The notes under the pieces: model-generated | Told to the model about the DNA's origin: nothing | The model's database searches: none | The model's input: only the letters and a program-made list of their open reading frames with translations | In this document: positions 8,094 to 17,127 of the stretch, piece after piece | Layout: each line of letters opens with the position of its first letter | How positions within the stretch are numbered: position 1 is the stretch's first letter | Position numbers and translations under genes: made by a program | Assembly: GCA_944390735.1 (NCBI GenBank) | Contig: CALXRL010000100.1 | Coordinates: 1-64,000, forward strand | Length of the DNA stretch: 64,000 nucleotides | Direction: 5' to 3' | Source: an uncultured Victivallales bacterium | GTDB taxonomy: Bacteria > Verrucomicrobiota > Lentisphaeria > Victivallales > UBA1829

Positions 8094-9647
8094 TTATTTC
8101 CGTTCCTGCGCCAGAACCTGCCGGGCGACGCTCCGGTCGAACCGGTCCCAGGAGCCGGGGATGTTAAATGTATGCTTGTTCCCGACCGCGTCCGCAAGCT
8201 GGAAGGGAAGCGTGATCCAGATCGGATAGTTCCGGTCGGAAATGCGCAGTTCCAGCCGCGGATAAATCAGAAGATCCGGAAATTCTCCCGCCGTGATTTC
8301 CAGCTCCATGGAGACGGAGCTGTTGTTCCGGATCATCATGGCCTGACGGGGGGAGGGCGAGAGGTTCCAGCCCTCCGGCAGATGCCAGCGGATGAAAAGC
8401 GTGCGGCAGTCAAACGGAGAATTTTCAAAGGAAATTGTCAGCTTCTGACTCTCTCCCGGACGCATTTCCGGTCCGTTTTCATATTCGACGGCAAATGTTC
8501 CGTACGGCAGATTCTCCGTGATGCGTCTGGAGGAGCGGGCAAGAACGCGGGAGGCGTTTTCCGATCCGTCGGTCAGAAGTTCGAAAAGCTTCGGATCCAG
8601 AACGGTCTCTCCGTCGGTCAGACGAAGAAGAGTCGGATTTTCGCTTTCCGCCTGCATTTTGCACGCGATGACGCGGTCCGTCAGTTCGGTCAGGTTTTCC
8701 GGAAGAAACAGATTGATCGGGTTGACCGCAACGGTCCGGATGCTTTCTCCGATCGGCTCCACCCATTCCCGCGGGATGCCGGAACGGCCTTTGAGAATAC
8801 CGAGCACTGCGCCGCAGGTGGCGCCGGTGCAGTCGGTGTCATCGCCGCAGTTGACCGCGGTGCAGACGGATTTCCCGAAATCCCCGTCCCCGTACAGAAG
8901 GCCGATGATGGTGAATGCAACGTTCGCGGGCGCCTGAAACCAGCCCAGGTCGCGGCTGTCCTCGACCACGGAATTCCGTGCAGTTTTCCAGTCATGTCCG
9001 GCGTCGAACTCCGCGATCGCCAGTTTCACGCTCCGGGCGACGTGGCAATCCGGCGGAATGCGGATCAGGGCCGCATCAATCAGTTTGCGCATATCGCTCT
9101 CGATGAATGCCGCCGATTCCAGCGAGGTCGTGAAAATTTCCGCATAGATGCCCTCGTCGGCATGGTCGACGCAGGCGTCGCACCAGGCAGGATATGCCGC
9201 CTCATCGGGTTCTCCGGGAAACAGGCACGCCCAGATCTCCGACCGGATCCAGGCCCCGTTGCTGTTCTTCCAGCGTTCGTTGCCGCAGAGTCCGGAGAGC
9301 GGAGGCAGAATCCCGTTGGCCATATTGAATTTGGCTGTTCCGTATTCATTCCAGGGACCGGTGATATGGGCGAGCCACTGCTCCCCCAGAATCTTTTCGT
9401 TGATCCGGTAGACCCCGTGTGTCTCCACTGCCCGCAGCCAGACAAGCTGAAGATCCAGATCGTCGTTCGGCGCAGGATTTCCATTCAGATCCCGGGTGTA
9501 GAATGAAACGTCGAAGAGTTCTCGTTTTCCTTCCATCGGGGCGCCGAGGGTTCCCCCGATGTTCTTTCCGGTCCAGCAGCCGAGAACCTTGTCCCGGTAT
9601 TCTCTGTAATTGATGAAACTTCTGCCCGGTTGTTTGTGATGAAACAT
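8094..9647 (-). CDS. ADP-ribosylglycohydrolase-fold protein with C-terminal beta domain
   Basis: The first about 340 residues of this 517-residue protein have the all-helical ADP-ribosylglycohydrolase fold (DraG/ARH family). Both metal-binding motifs are present: NDDLDLQL (61-68) and GDDTDCTGAT (268-277). The last about 170 residues are beta-rich (ENGPEMRPGESQKLTISF and following) and look like a sandwich domain, not part of classical DraG. The partner removed may be ADP-ribose from protein or another N-glycosidic bond; relatives in carbohydrate loci are often of unknown activity. AAGGAA precedes ATG 9647. The neighbouring glycosidase operon at 9724 suggests a carbohydrate role, but this is inference. 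Confidence 0.8.
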   Translation of the reverse strand: MFHHKQPGRSFINYREYRDKVLGCWTGKNIGGTLGAPMEGKRELFDVSFYTRDLNGNPAPNDDLDLQLVWLRAVETHGVYRINEKILGEQWLAHITGPWNEYGTAKFNMANGILPPLSGLCGNERWKNSNGAWIRSEIWACLFPGEPDEAAYPAWCDACVDHADEGIYAEIFTTSLESAAFIESDMRKLIDAALIRIPPDCHVARSVKLAIAEFDAGHDWKTARNSVVEDSRDLGWFQAPANVAFTIIGLLYGDGDFGKSVCTAVNCGDDTDCTGATCGAVLGILKGRSGIPREWVEPIGESIRTVAVNPINLFLPENLTELTDRVIACKMQAESENPTLLRLTDGETVLDPKLFELLTDGSENASRVLARSSRRITENLPYGTFAVEYENGPEMRPGESQKLTISFENSPFDCRTLFIRWHLPEGWNLSPSPRQAMMIRNNSSVSMELEITAGEFPDLLIYPRLELRISDRNYPIWITLPFQLADAVGNKHTFNIPGSWDRFDRSVARQVLAQERK

Positions 9648-9723
9648 GTTTCTTGGTTCCTTGTTTTTATTTCCATATAGGCTTGTTGTGATGAGAAGGC
9701 TTTTTCATGCGTCCGGTTTTCTG

Positions 9724-12700
9724 TTACCGCCCCCCTTCATACGAAATTTCAAAGCAGGGGGTTCCGTATTTCAGTTTCGAAGTGTCCAGACGGAGGGTCA
9801 GCACGCCGTCATGAAGGGAGCAGGAAAGCTCTTCGGCGCGGGTCCCGTCCATGTTCAGAGCATAGACTCTTGGCCGCGTTTTCCGTTCGGAGCGGAATTT
9901 TAAATGAAATTTGCCGCTTTGGATCAGCGCCGGGCTTTCTCCGGGATCCGTCATGACGGAGAGGGTCGGATCGGTGAAGGTCTGTCCGCTCGGATGCGAA
10001 TCCGTGGCGATGATGAGAAGCACGCGCCGTGCCTGCTTCAGAGTCTCCTTCGGATCCAGACTCGCCGCCGCGATACAGGCGGGAACGGAGCTCTTCTTCA
10101 CTTTCAGACACTCCAGGGAGACGATCTCGTGTTTCTTGACAATGCAGCCTTCCAGACGCGGTGTGACAACCCTCATGGTTTTCTTCCGGGTGTTCAGCAG
10201 CAGTTCTCCGGTTTCGCTTTCATAAATGCCCTCGTGCGGACTGGTTCTGTTCCCTGGCGGCAGAATTCCTTTTTCCCGCAGGAGTTCCGTGAATTCGGCG
10301 ATTTCCCCGCTGCCGGAAGGATCAATTTGTGCAAAGAATCCCTGAATGGAAAGATTTCCGAATTTCGTCGGCGTGAGAACGAGATCCGCCGCCGGAGCAT
10401 CGGGATTGCGTTCAGGCGAGCAGGAAACCCCGATCCGGGTCAGCATGGCAAGGCGGTCGTAGTCATCGCTGACTTTGGCAATGCAGTATTTCGGATACAT
10501 GATTTCGGGCCGCAGCTGCAGTTCCACCCGGTGCCGGGCCGGTTTGACATCGCCCCGGAGCCAGATCAGCGTTTCCAGAATTTCATTGACCCGGCTCATC
10601 GGGTCCAGAGCGGAGTCAAAATGAAAATAGATGGGATCCGGATTCCTTTTCTGCACCAGATCCGAATGCACCGTCAGACAGTCCCAGTCCTGCAGAGCGG
10701 CATAGCTGCTGAAATACAGGCCCCGTTCATGCCGGAAACGGTTCGGCGCACTGTGGGAAAACTCCGTCACCAGAAACGGCCGGTCCGCAAAACGGGTGGA
10801 GGCAATCGCGCGCAGATACGGGGAATCCAGAGAGCTTCCCTGGCCGACGAACCGGTTCCGCTGATTCTTCGCCCAGCGGTATTTCGCATTCGGCCGGATC
10901 TCCGGAACCAGGGCGATCGGCATGGGATGATTGAAATAGGTATGGCTCATGATGACGGGCAATGTGTTCTGCACCGGCATGGAAAAATTCCTTGTCACCA
11001 TATCCCACTGGGAATAGAGGCCCCGGTAGCCGATTTCCTGAAGGATGCTCCGGTAGTAGTCGGTCATCTCCAGCATGGTTTCCCGGATGAAGTCGCCGAT
11101 GTCGCGGGAACGGCGCGATCCCTCCTTGAACACGGTCGCCGAGATGGAGACCGTGTCGATGGACGCTGTTTCTCCCCAGACGGCGCGGAATGCTTTCCCG
11201 TCCGGATATTTCCGTTTCAGATAGGCCCGGAACGGTTTCGTGAACAGAAGAGGGAAATTGACATTTTCCAGACGCAGATCCTGTTCGTTCAGCAATGTGA
11301 CCACCGCAACCGCGGGATCCTCCTTCAGCGCAAGTCCGGTATAGGGATTGATCCGGTTCATCAGCCACGTGACCGTCATGCGGTAGTTTTCGCGATAGCG
11401 TTCGTTGAAAAAGAGATTCCATTTGAACCCGCTGTTCTCGCCCGGTGTGAGTCCGTCGCGGCCGAACTCGTATCCGTCCGCGGAGCTCATCAGATCCATG
11501 TGAGCGTAGATCCCCCGTTTTTTGAGCGCGTAAAACAAATAGGCGAAAGCGTCGTAGCATGTTTCATTGATTCTCAGGTCCGCTTCCGTCCGCGCCATTT
11601 TTTTCCAGTTGAATCCCTGGCCGAAGGCGAGTTTCGCCTCATGTCCCAGCAGGAAGCGATCCAGAAAATGGAAGCGGACCATGTTATATCCGGCGACGGC
11701 GATCCGTTCGGCAAGATCCTCCAGTTCCTGATGGGAGAGCAGCTCATAGCGTCCGCGCCAGTCCGTAATCAGAAAATTGAAGGCTTTGAACCGGATGGGG
11801 CGGGGACGTTTTTCCAGCGCGAGATGTCCGTCCTTTCCGGCAATCACCCGGCCGAATTTTCCCGCCGGCGCATGATCCAGAAGAGAGGAAAAATCCAGCA
11901 CGGTTCCTTTCCTGTATTCAAAATTCGCTATGTTCATCGGCTTGAATTCCGCCGACGGAATGAATCGGACCGGGCGGTGGAGACTCCCTTTGCTCCAGAC
12001 AAGTCCGAATCCTCCGCTCCCCGAAAAGAGTCTCACGGCAAGCAGATTCTCCCCTTTTTTCAGCGGAAGAAAAAAACGGAAAAAGCGCGCCGGTTCCAGA
12101 TTGCCTGTCTTCCGGGTGCTGTATATGATTTTCCCGTTCAGCCAGCACTCGAAATACCAGTCGGCTCGCATTGCCACTTCCATCCGGCCGTCCCTGTCGG
12201 ACGGCAGTTTCATCCAGAGCATTGCGGGTTCCTTTTCAAACTTTGCTCGTCCGAAGACGAGACTTTCCCCTTTTCCCCGCTTCGCGTTTTCCGGAATGCG
12301 GTCCACGGGACCTTTCCCCCGCAGATAGAAATACTCGCGATTCAGCGAGTAGGGAATTTCGGTCCGGACGGGGCGGAGTGTGACCGGACCGAGGTGAACC
12401 GTCGTATGATCGGGCAGGTGAAAGGTGACCTTGAAGTCCGTGACGGAGACTTGAAACTCCACTTTTTTCCATTCGGGCGACAGCGGAAACGTCTCTCCTT
12501 TCCCTCCGCCGCATCGGACTTCTCCTTTTCCCTTCCGGTCGGCCTTGATGAAAAAGGAGAGCCGGCAGCGCTCCGCCCGTTCCAATGTCTGTTTGCCCGG
12601 CAGACAGGAAAACGCGGCGTCCGTTCCGGTTTTGATGCGGACCGATGTGTAATAATCCGGCGTTTTCTGCGATTCGTCAATCGCGCAGTCGGCGTTTCGC

Positions 12701-12807
12701 GAGGTCGTTTGTTTCAGTTCTCCCGGGAAGTCGAATCTCCATTCGGGAGTTTGCGCACAGAGCGATGCTGCAAGCAGCATGCTGGAGAAAATCAGTGATT
12801 TCAACAT
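9724..12807 (-). CDS. Large secreted clan-A-like glycoside hydrolase (uncharacterised)
   Basis: A 1027-residue exported enzyme. ATG 12807 is chosen over upstream in-frame codons because it opens a signal peptide (MLKSLIFSSMLLAASLCA) and has AAAGGA upstream. Residues 20-290 are beta-rich, including a GH2-like sugar-binding jelly roll. A TIM barrel begins near GYNMVRFHF (373-381). The likely acid/base is Glu508 in LLNEQD and the nucleophile Glu682 in LVTEFSHSAP. The C-terminal 250 residues form further beta domains. I cannot assign a numbered GH family or a substrate. It is transcribed with the pilin-like gene 34 bp upstream. The interrupted gene at 43452-46514 is a paralogue sharing GYNMVRFH, HAPAGK(F/Y)GR and LQDWD. 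Confidence 0.82.
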   Translation of the reverse strand: MLKSLIFSSMLLAASLCAQTPEWRFDFPGELKQTTSRNADCAIDESQKTPDYYTSVRIKTGTDAAFSCLPGKQTLERAERCRLSFFIKADRKGKGEVRCGGGKGETFPLSPEWKKVEFQVSVTDFKVTFHLPDHTTVHLGPVTLRPVRTEIPYSLNREYFYLRGKGPVDRIPENAKRGKGESLVFGRAKFEKEPAMLWMKLPSDRDGRMEVAMRADWYFECWLNGKIIYSTRKTGNLEPARFFRFFLPLKKGENLLAVRLFSGSGGFGLVWSKGSLHRPVRFIPSAEFKPMNIANFEYRKGTVLDFSSLLDHAPAGKFGRVIAGKDGHLALEKRPRPIRFKAFNFLITDWRGRYELLSHQELEDLAERIAVAGYNMVRFHFLDRFLLGHEAKLAFGQGFNWKKMARTEADLRINETCYDAFAYLFYALKKRGIYAHMDLMSSADGYEFGRDGLTPGENSGFKWNLFFNERYRENYRMTVTWLMNRINPYTGLALKEDPAVAVVTLLNEQDLRLENVNFPLLFTKPFRAYLKRKYPDGKAFRAVWGETASIDTVSISATVFKEGSRRSRDIGDFIRETMLEMTDYYRSILQEIGYRGLYSQWDMVTRNFSMPVQNTLPVIMSHTYFNHPMPIALVPEIRPNAKYRWAKNQRNRFVGQGSSLDSPYLRAIASTRFADRPFLVTEFSHSAPNRFRHERGLYFSSYAALQDWDCLTVHSDLVQKRNPDPIYFHFDSALDPMSRVNEILETLIWLRGDVKPARHRVELQLRPEIMYPKYCIAKVSDDYDRLAMLTRIGVSCSPERNPDAPAADLVLTPTKFGNLSIQGFFAQIDPSGSGEIAEFTELLREKGILPPGNRTSPHEGIYESETGELLLNTRKKTMRVVTPRLEGCIVKKHEIVSLECLKVKKSSVPACIAAASLDPKETLKQARRVLLIIATDSHPSGQTFTDPTLSVMTDPGESPALIQSGKFHLKFRSERKTRPRVYALNMDGTRAEELSCSLHDGVLTLRLDTSKLKYGTPCFEISYEGGR

Positions 12808-12841
12808 GGAAGATCCTTTTGCGTTTGTGAGAAGAGCCCTG

Positions 12842-13585
12842 TCATTGCGGAATCCAGTTTTCATTGAAGGTGTCCCTCGGCTGATACCGGAACGTCCTGA
12901 CGCTGCTGTCCACAAACAGGAACGGGGAGGACAGTGCATGTTTCCAGCCGACCCCGTAGGGATTGGTCAGCATCCTTGTGACATATCCGCCGACGGGGGA
13001 GGTGCAGTGGTAGGTTTTGATATCGCTTCTGATGTCAAACCAGTCCTGATCGGAAAGAATCGCGGAGCCGCGCATGACGGTGGAGAACTTGCGGTAACGG
13101 GTCAGTTCGGCGGATTCATTGATCCATCCGCCGGCGTTCGGATTGGAGAAAAACGTTCCCAGAGTCCGGTTTGTCGTCGCCATGTATGTGGTGTAATAAC
13201 TGTTTCCTGTGGCGTCGCCGCCGAGCCAGGCGCGGGAGGTCGTCGGCCGGGTCTGCTCCGGGCAGAAGAAGACTCCCCTGGGTTGTCCGAACGAGGCTTG
13301 TTTGTAGATGAAATCGCCCTCGTACCCTCCATACAGATTCTGTTTGATGTAAGGAAGAAGACTGTAGGTGTGTTCTCCGTAATCCTGCTTGGTGTAAGGC
13401 AGCCAGTCACTGCTGTCGTTGATGTAGGAGACCAGTCCCTGACCGATGGTCCGCATATTGTTGATGCAGCTGACCAGCCGGGCCTTTCCCGTGGCGGAAT
13501 TCAGTGCCGGAAGCAGAAGAGATGCCAGGATCGCAATGATTGCAATCACGACAAGAAGTTCCATTAATGTAAAAATATGCTTCAT
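12842..13585 (-). CDS. Prepilin-type N-terminal domain protein (type II pseudopilin-like)
   Basis: A 247-residue protein with the prepilin N-terminal helix [18 protein letters not shown], including Glu5 of the mature form. It has a soluble C-terminal domain with cysteines and the FVDSSVRTF end that corresponds to the H/F-x-DG motif of this pilin-like family. The residue before the cleavage position is Ile, not the usual Gly. Such proteins are abundant in Lentisphaerota and Planctomycetes; the role is unproven and may be surface display or secretion. It is the first gene of an operon with the large glycosidase (34 bp gap) and has its own promoter at 13651-13679. Confidence 0.88.
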   Translation of the reverse strand: MKHIFTLMELLVVIAIIAILASLLLPALNSATGKARLVSCINNMRTIGQGLVSYINDSSDWLPYTKQDYGEHTYSLLPYIKQNLYGGYEGDFIYKQASFGQPRGVFFCPEQTRPTTSRAWLGGDATGNSYYTTYMATTNRTLGTFFSNPNAGGWINESAELTRYRKFSTVMRGSAILSDQDWFDIRSDIKTYHCTSPVGGYVTRMLTNPYGVGWKHALSSPFLFVDSSVRTFRYQPRDTFNENWIPQ

Positions 13586-13650
13586 TTTTTTTCCTTGTTT
13601 CTCCGATTTTTTGAGTTTTTCATTTCCGGAACCGGTTCGTTTCTGCTTTA

Positions 13651-13679
13651 ATTATAATTCAGGAAGGAGAAAGAGACAA
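13651..13679 (-). promoter_or_regulatory. Sigma-70 promoter of the pilin-glycosidase operon
   Basis: On the minus strand, -35 TTGTCT (13679-13674) and -10 TATAAT (13656-13651) are separated by 17 bp, about 65 bp before ATG 13585. The -10 lies in a perfect 10-bp palindrome AATTATAATT. Confidence 0.65.
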
Positions 13680-13783
13680 CCCCTTGAACGGGAATTTTGC
13701 CGCAAAAAACCGCAAACGCAGATTTGTCCGGACTGCTTTTCAGAAGAGAAATGGAAAAAAACGGTTTTTTTTCAGATTCGCGT

Positions 13784-13813
13784 TTGACAAATCGAGAAAC
13801 CGGAGTATGTTAT
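13784..13813 (+). promoter_or_regulatory. Promoter of tRNA-Lys
   Basis: TTGACA (13784-13789), an 18-bp spacer and TGTTAT (13808-13813) place a start near 13820, 25 bp before the tRNA. The -35 is consensus and the -10 matches four of six. Confidence 0.6.
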
Positions 13814-13845
13814 AGACATCTGCACAAGATAAGATGAACTCGAGT

Positions 13846-13921
13846 GAGTCGGTAGCTCAGTCGGTAGAGCATCGCCCTTTTAAGGCGGTGGTCCCGGGTT
13901 CGAGCCCCGGCCGACTCACCA
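13846..13921 (+). tRNA. tRNA-Lys (anticodon TTT), CCA encoded
   Basis: A full cloverleaf: acceptor GAGTCGG/CCGACTC, D arm GCTC..GAGC, anticodon loop CTTTTAA with anticodon TTT, T arm CCGGG TTCGAGC CCCGG, discriminator A and an encoded CCA ending at 13921. The 443-bp gap between 13586 and 14028 holds this tRNA and the two promoters; otherwise I see nothing. Confidence 0.97.
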
Positions 13922-14028
13922 TTCTTTTTCCCAATTCTTGAAAACCACGCCGGTGATTCGCTTTTGCAGACAGCTCACCCTCTCCGCAAAATCCGGAGTA
14001 CGGCTTTGATACGGAGATTCTTTTCCTT

Positions 14029-14652
14029 ATGGAGATTCAGCGTTTAGGGGTGGCTTTGATCCTTTCCGGTCCCAGCGGATCGGGAAAATCCAGCATCAGC
14101 AAAGAGGTGATGAAACAGCATCCGGAGGTTTGTTTTTCCATCTCCTGCACAACCAGGGCTCCGCGCGGCGCCGAGCGCGACGGCGTCGATTATTATTTTC
14201 TTTCCCGGGAGGAGTTCCGGCGGAAAATCGAAGCGGATGCGTTCATCGAATATGCCGAGGTTCACGGCAATTTCTACGGGACGCTGAAATCGGAGGTGAT
14301 TGATCGCGTCTCCCGTGGAATTGATGTGATTCTTGATATTGATGTTCAGGGGGCTGCCAAAGTCCGGGAACTCTGCCGGAAGGAGCCGCTGTTTGACGCC
14401 TGTGCGGAATTCGTCTTTGTTGCGCCGCCCTCCCATGCCGAGCTTGAACGGAGACTCCGCGGGCGCGGAACCGATTCCGAAGAGGTCATTCAGAAGAGAC
14501 TGGCCAATTCCAAACTTGAAATCAGCCGCTGGAGAGAGTATTCTTATCTGCTGATTAATGATGAGTTCGCCGGGGCGGTGGAGCGTTTCAATGCCCTTCT
14601 CCTGGCGTTCCGAATGTCCACCAAACGATGGAAAGAGGATGTCAATGGCTGA
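14029..14652 (+). CDS. gmk: Guanylate kinase
   Basis: Converts GMP and ATP to GDP and ADP. The 207-residue protein has the P-loop GPSGSGKSS (about 14-22), the GMP-binding segment SCTTRAPRGAERDGVDYYF, the GTLKSEV motif and DIDVQGA, all diagnostic for Gmk. Length is standard. The stop overlaps the start of coaC (ATG 14645), so the two are translationally coupled. Pairing of gmk with coaC/coaBC is common in bacterial genomes (often with rpoZ between, which is not seen here). Confidence 0.97.
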   Translation: MEIQRLGVALILSGPSGSGKSSISKEVMKQHPEVCFSISCTTRAPRGAERDGVDYYFLSREEFRRKIEADAFIEYAEVHGNFYGTLKSEVIDRVSRGIDVILDIDVQGAAKVRELCRKEPLFDACAEFVFVAPPSHAELERRLRGRGTDSEEVIQKRLANSKLEISRWREYSYLLINDEFAGAVERFNALLLAFRMSTKRWKEDVNG

Positions 14653-15181
14653 AAAGAACGCGATTCTGCTGGGAGTAACGGGCGGAATCGCCGCATACAA
14701 AGCGGCGGATCTCTGCTCCAGACTGACCTCCCTCAACTATGATGTGCATGTGATGATGACCGATGCGGCGCGTCATCTGATTTCCGATAAACTTTTCTTC
14801 ACGCTTTCCCGCAATCCGGTGATCTTCGATCTCTGGCAGACCCCCACATGGCGTCCGGGGCATATTGAAATTTCCGAGCTCTGTTCTCTGATGGTCATTG
14901 CTCCGTGCACCGCGAATTTCCTTGGCAAGTACGCCAACGGCATTGCCGATGACGCCCTGACCACCACGGCCATGGCCTACAACGGCCCGGTTCTTCTCGC
15001 GCCCGCGATGAATACGAGAATGTGGAGGAATCCGGCGGTTCAGCGCAACTGTGCGGCTCTGCGGGAGTGGGGAGTCAACTTTGTCGGCCCGGGGACCGGA
15101 AGGCTTGCCTGCGGCGACAACGGCGAGGGACGGATGGCGGAGGTGCCGGAAATTCTGGCAAAAATCCAGGAGCTTCTCTGA
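14645..15181 (+). CDS. coaC: Phosphopantothenoylcysteine decarboxylase (stand-alone CoaC)
   Basis: A flavoprotein of the HFCD family that decarboxylates 4'-phosphopantothenoylcysteine in coenzyme A synthesis. Motifs in the 178-residue product are GVTGGIAAYKA (FMN), the catalytic His in RPGHIEIS, PAMNTRMW and the substrate clamp GRLACGDNGEGRM. The protein ends where the CoaB ligase half of a bifunctional CoaBC would begin, so it is monofunctional and CoaB must be elsewhere. ATG 14645 is preferred over 14639 because AGAGG lies about 8 bp upstream. Confidence 0.92.
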   Translation: MAEKNAILLGVTGGIAAYKAADLCSRLTSLNYDVHVMMTDAARHLISDKLFFTLSRNPVIFDLWQTPTWRPGHIEISELCSLMVIAPCTANFLGKYANGIADDALTTTAMAYNGPVLLAPAMNTRMWRNPAVQRNCAALREWGVNFVGPGTGRLACGDNGEGRMAEVPEILAKIQELL

Positions 15182-15187
15182 TCCGTT

Positions 15188-16021
15188 ATGACTTCACCGT
15201 CGGAATCCCCCTCCTTTTCCTTTCCGGAGCTCCATCTTGAGACGGTGACCTGCACCCGGCTCGGGGAGGCCTGGAACGGAATCCGGCTCAACGGGTACTA
15301 CTGGCGGCTTTATCGGCACGATTCCGGCGGCGCGGGGGTTTATCTCCAGGGGCGGAAAGTGGAGCTTCGGCCTGATTGTCTTTATCTCCTGCCTCCGAAC
15401 TGCAATCTGCGCACCTGGAATACGGGAAGGCCGTTTCAGGTTTATCTGCATTTTGAGCTGACGGGCGTGGTCGGGAGCAAAGTGAGGCTGTTGAATGAAC
15501 TTCCGCTGGAGGGAGGGCTTCGGGAGCTTTATCTGGCGCTGGAACGGAATCTGATGCAGGCGGGTTCGGATTTCGTGCGCCGCAGTTTTCTGGCTTTTGC
15601 GCTGGCATCCGCGGCGGCGGCGAGGCTGCCCGGGGATGCGTTCTGTGAGATTACATCGGATCCCCGCATTGTCGAGCTCTGCACCATGATGCGCGAGAAG
15701 CTTGCGCGGCCGCTGAATGTGGCGGAACTTGGGCGCTCCATCGGGCTTTCCGAAAATGCGTTTCTGCGTCTTTTCCGCGATCAGACCGGGGTGACGCCGT
15801 ATCAGTATCTTCTTCATCTGCGGTATTCGCGGGCGGCGCATCTGCTGGAATCCGGGCGGATGACCATTGATGATATCTGCGAAGCGGTTGGGGTCCGGGA
15901 CCGCTTTCACTTCTCCCGGACCTTCAAGAAACTTCACGGGACGTCTCCCGGCGAGTATCGGAAAAATGCAATCGGCGTCATGAGGCGCTTTCAGAAGGAA
16001 AAGGACGCGGAAAAGGGATGA
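15188..16021 (+). CDS. AraC-family transcriptional regulator
   Basis: A 277-residue regulator with an N-terminal cupin-like ligand region (about 20-110, including YLLPPNCNLRTW) and a C-terminal double helix-turn-helix (about 165-265: LNVAELGRSIGLSENAFLRLFRDQTG and DDICEAVGVRDRFHFSRTFKK). The ligand is probably a sugar, as is usual for this arrangement. It starts 6 bp after coaC and overlaps the following LacI regulator by 4 bp, so two regulators of different families are made from one message. The target is likely the isomerase gene at 17128 or loci elsewhere; this is inference. Confidence 0.9.
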   Translation: MTSPSESPSFSFPELHLETVTCTRLGEAWNGIRLNGYYWRLYRHDSGGAGVYLQGRKVELRPDCLYLLPPNCNLRTWNTGRPFQVYLHFELTGVVGSKVRLLNELPLEGGLRELYLALERNLMQAGSDFVRRSFLAFALASAAAARLPGDAFCEITSDPRIVELCTMMREKLARPLNVAELGRSIGLSENAFLRLFRDQTGVTPYQYLLHLRYSRAAHLLESGRMTIDDICEAVGVRDRFHFSRTFKKLHGTSPGEYRKNAIGVMRRFQKEKDAEKG

Positions 16022-16971
16022 GCGGCGTTCGAAAGACGACTCTGCGGGATCTGGCCGGGGAGCTGGGAATCTCGATTTCGCAGGCTTCGAGGGCGCTGAA
16101 CCGGAAGCCGGATGTCGCTCCCGAGATCCGCGCACAGGTGCTTGCTCTGGCGAGTCAGCGCAACTACCGGAATCTCTCCGGCAAGCACACGAAAACCATT
16201 GGGGTGCTGGTCCCCTGGATGGCGGCATCGCTGGAACCCTATCTGAATGAGCTGATTGTGCAGACCACGGCGCGGAAACTGCAGCTGCTTTTCTTTCCGC
16301 CGAACGGGATTCCGCTTCTGGAGAGTTCGCTGATCGACGGTGCGCTCATCATCAACTCCCGGATTCCCGCCGAATGGAGTTTCCGGCACAACATTCCGCT
16401 GGTGGTTGTGAACCATTTCGGACTGGTGCTGGATCATATCAGCTGCATATTCCCCGATGCGGATGAGGAAAGCAGACTGGTGATGGAACATCTGATCGGA
16501 CTTGGCCACCGGAAAATCGCCCGGCTGCGGAGACCGGCCCCGACGGAGCGGGAGGTGAACCGGGGGCTCGGGGAATTTTTCCGGATCGCGGAGCAGTACG
16601 GAATCCGGGACAGTGTCCGCAATCTCTGTCTGAAGGATGCGGAATTCGTTCCGACTTTCCGGCAGCTTCTGGAGGAGGGCTTTACGGCGTTTATCCTCAT
16701 CCCGATGGAGTGGGAGGGAATTTCCATGCAGGTCATCCGCGAGGCCGGAAAGGAGATCCCCCGGGATGTTTCGCTTGTCACCTATGAGAACAGCAGCGTT
16801 TCGCCTTTTCAGATGCCGCCCCTGACCACTCTTGAATTCGATTATCCGGAGCTGGTGCGCAATGCTCTCGATCAGCTTCTTCTGGAAATAGACGGACTGG
16901 ATGGGAAAAGTCAGATCATCGTTCCGACAAAACTGAATATCCGCCAGTCCACGGGGCCCTGTCCCGCCTGA
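16018..16971 (+). CDS. LacI-family transcriptional regulator
   Basis: The 317-residue protein has the LacI helix-turn-helix at the N-terminus (TTLRDLAGELGISISQASRALN, about 7-28) and a periplasmic-binding-protein-like effector domain, somewhat shorter than usual. ATG 16018 overlaps the AraC stop (ATGA). No clear operator palindrome sits directly upstream because it lies in an operon. The downstream isomerase at 17128 has its own promoter and could be a target. The 156 bp after the stop contain that promoter. Confidence 0.9.
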   Translation: MSGVRKTTLRDLAGELGISISQASRALNRKPDVAPEIRAQVLALASQRNYRNLSGKHTKTIGVLVPWMAASLEPYLNELIVQTTARKLQLLFFPPNGIPLLESSLIDGALIINSRIPAEWSFRHNIPLVVVNHFGLVLDHISCIFPDADEESRLVMEHLIGLGHRKIARLRRPAPTEREVNRGLGEFFRIAEQYGIRDSVRNLCLKDAEFVPTFRQLLEEGFTAFILIPMEWEGISMQVIREAGKEIPRDVSLVTYENSSVSPFQMPPLTTLEFDYPELVRNALDQLLLEIDGLDGKSQIIVPTKLNIRQSTGPCPA

Positions 16972-17068
16972 GACGGCTGAGAAAGGCGGTGGTGGGGAAC
17001 GGCGGAGAGGTCGTTTGAATTTTTCCGACAAAAATATCAATGATGTATCTTTTTTCCCCGGTTTGTTC

Positions 17069-17097
17069 TTGTTTCTCCCGGGAAGAGATACTATACT
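17069..17097 (+). promoter_or_regulatory. Promoter of the sugar isomerase/epimerase gene
   Basis: TTGTTT (17069-17074), a 17-bp spacer and TATACT (17092-17097) lie 31 bp before ATG 17128, which has an AAAAGGAG Shine-Dalgarno. Confidence 0.65.
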
Positions 17098-17127
17098 ATC
17101 GTCATCCACAAAAAAAGGAGTTTTTAT

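Noticed and set aside
9904..12798. 964-codon plus-strand open frame
   Set aside because: It is antisense to the signal-peptide-bearing glycosidase and its translation is low-complexity and motif-free.
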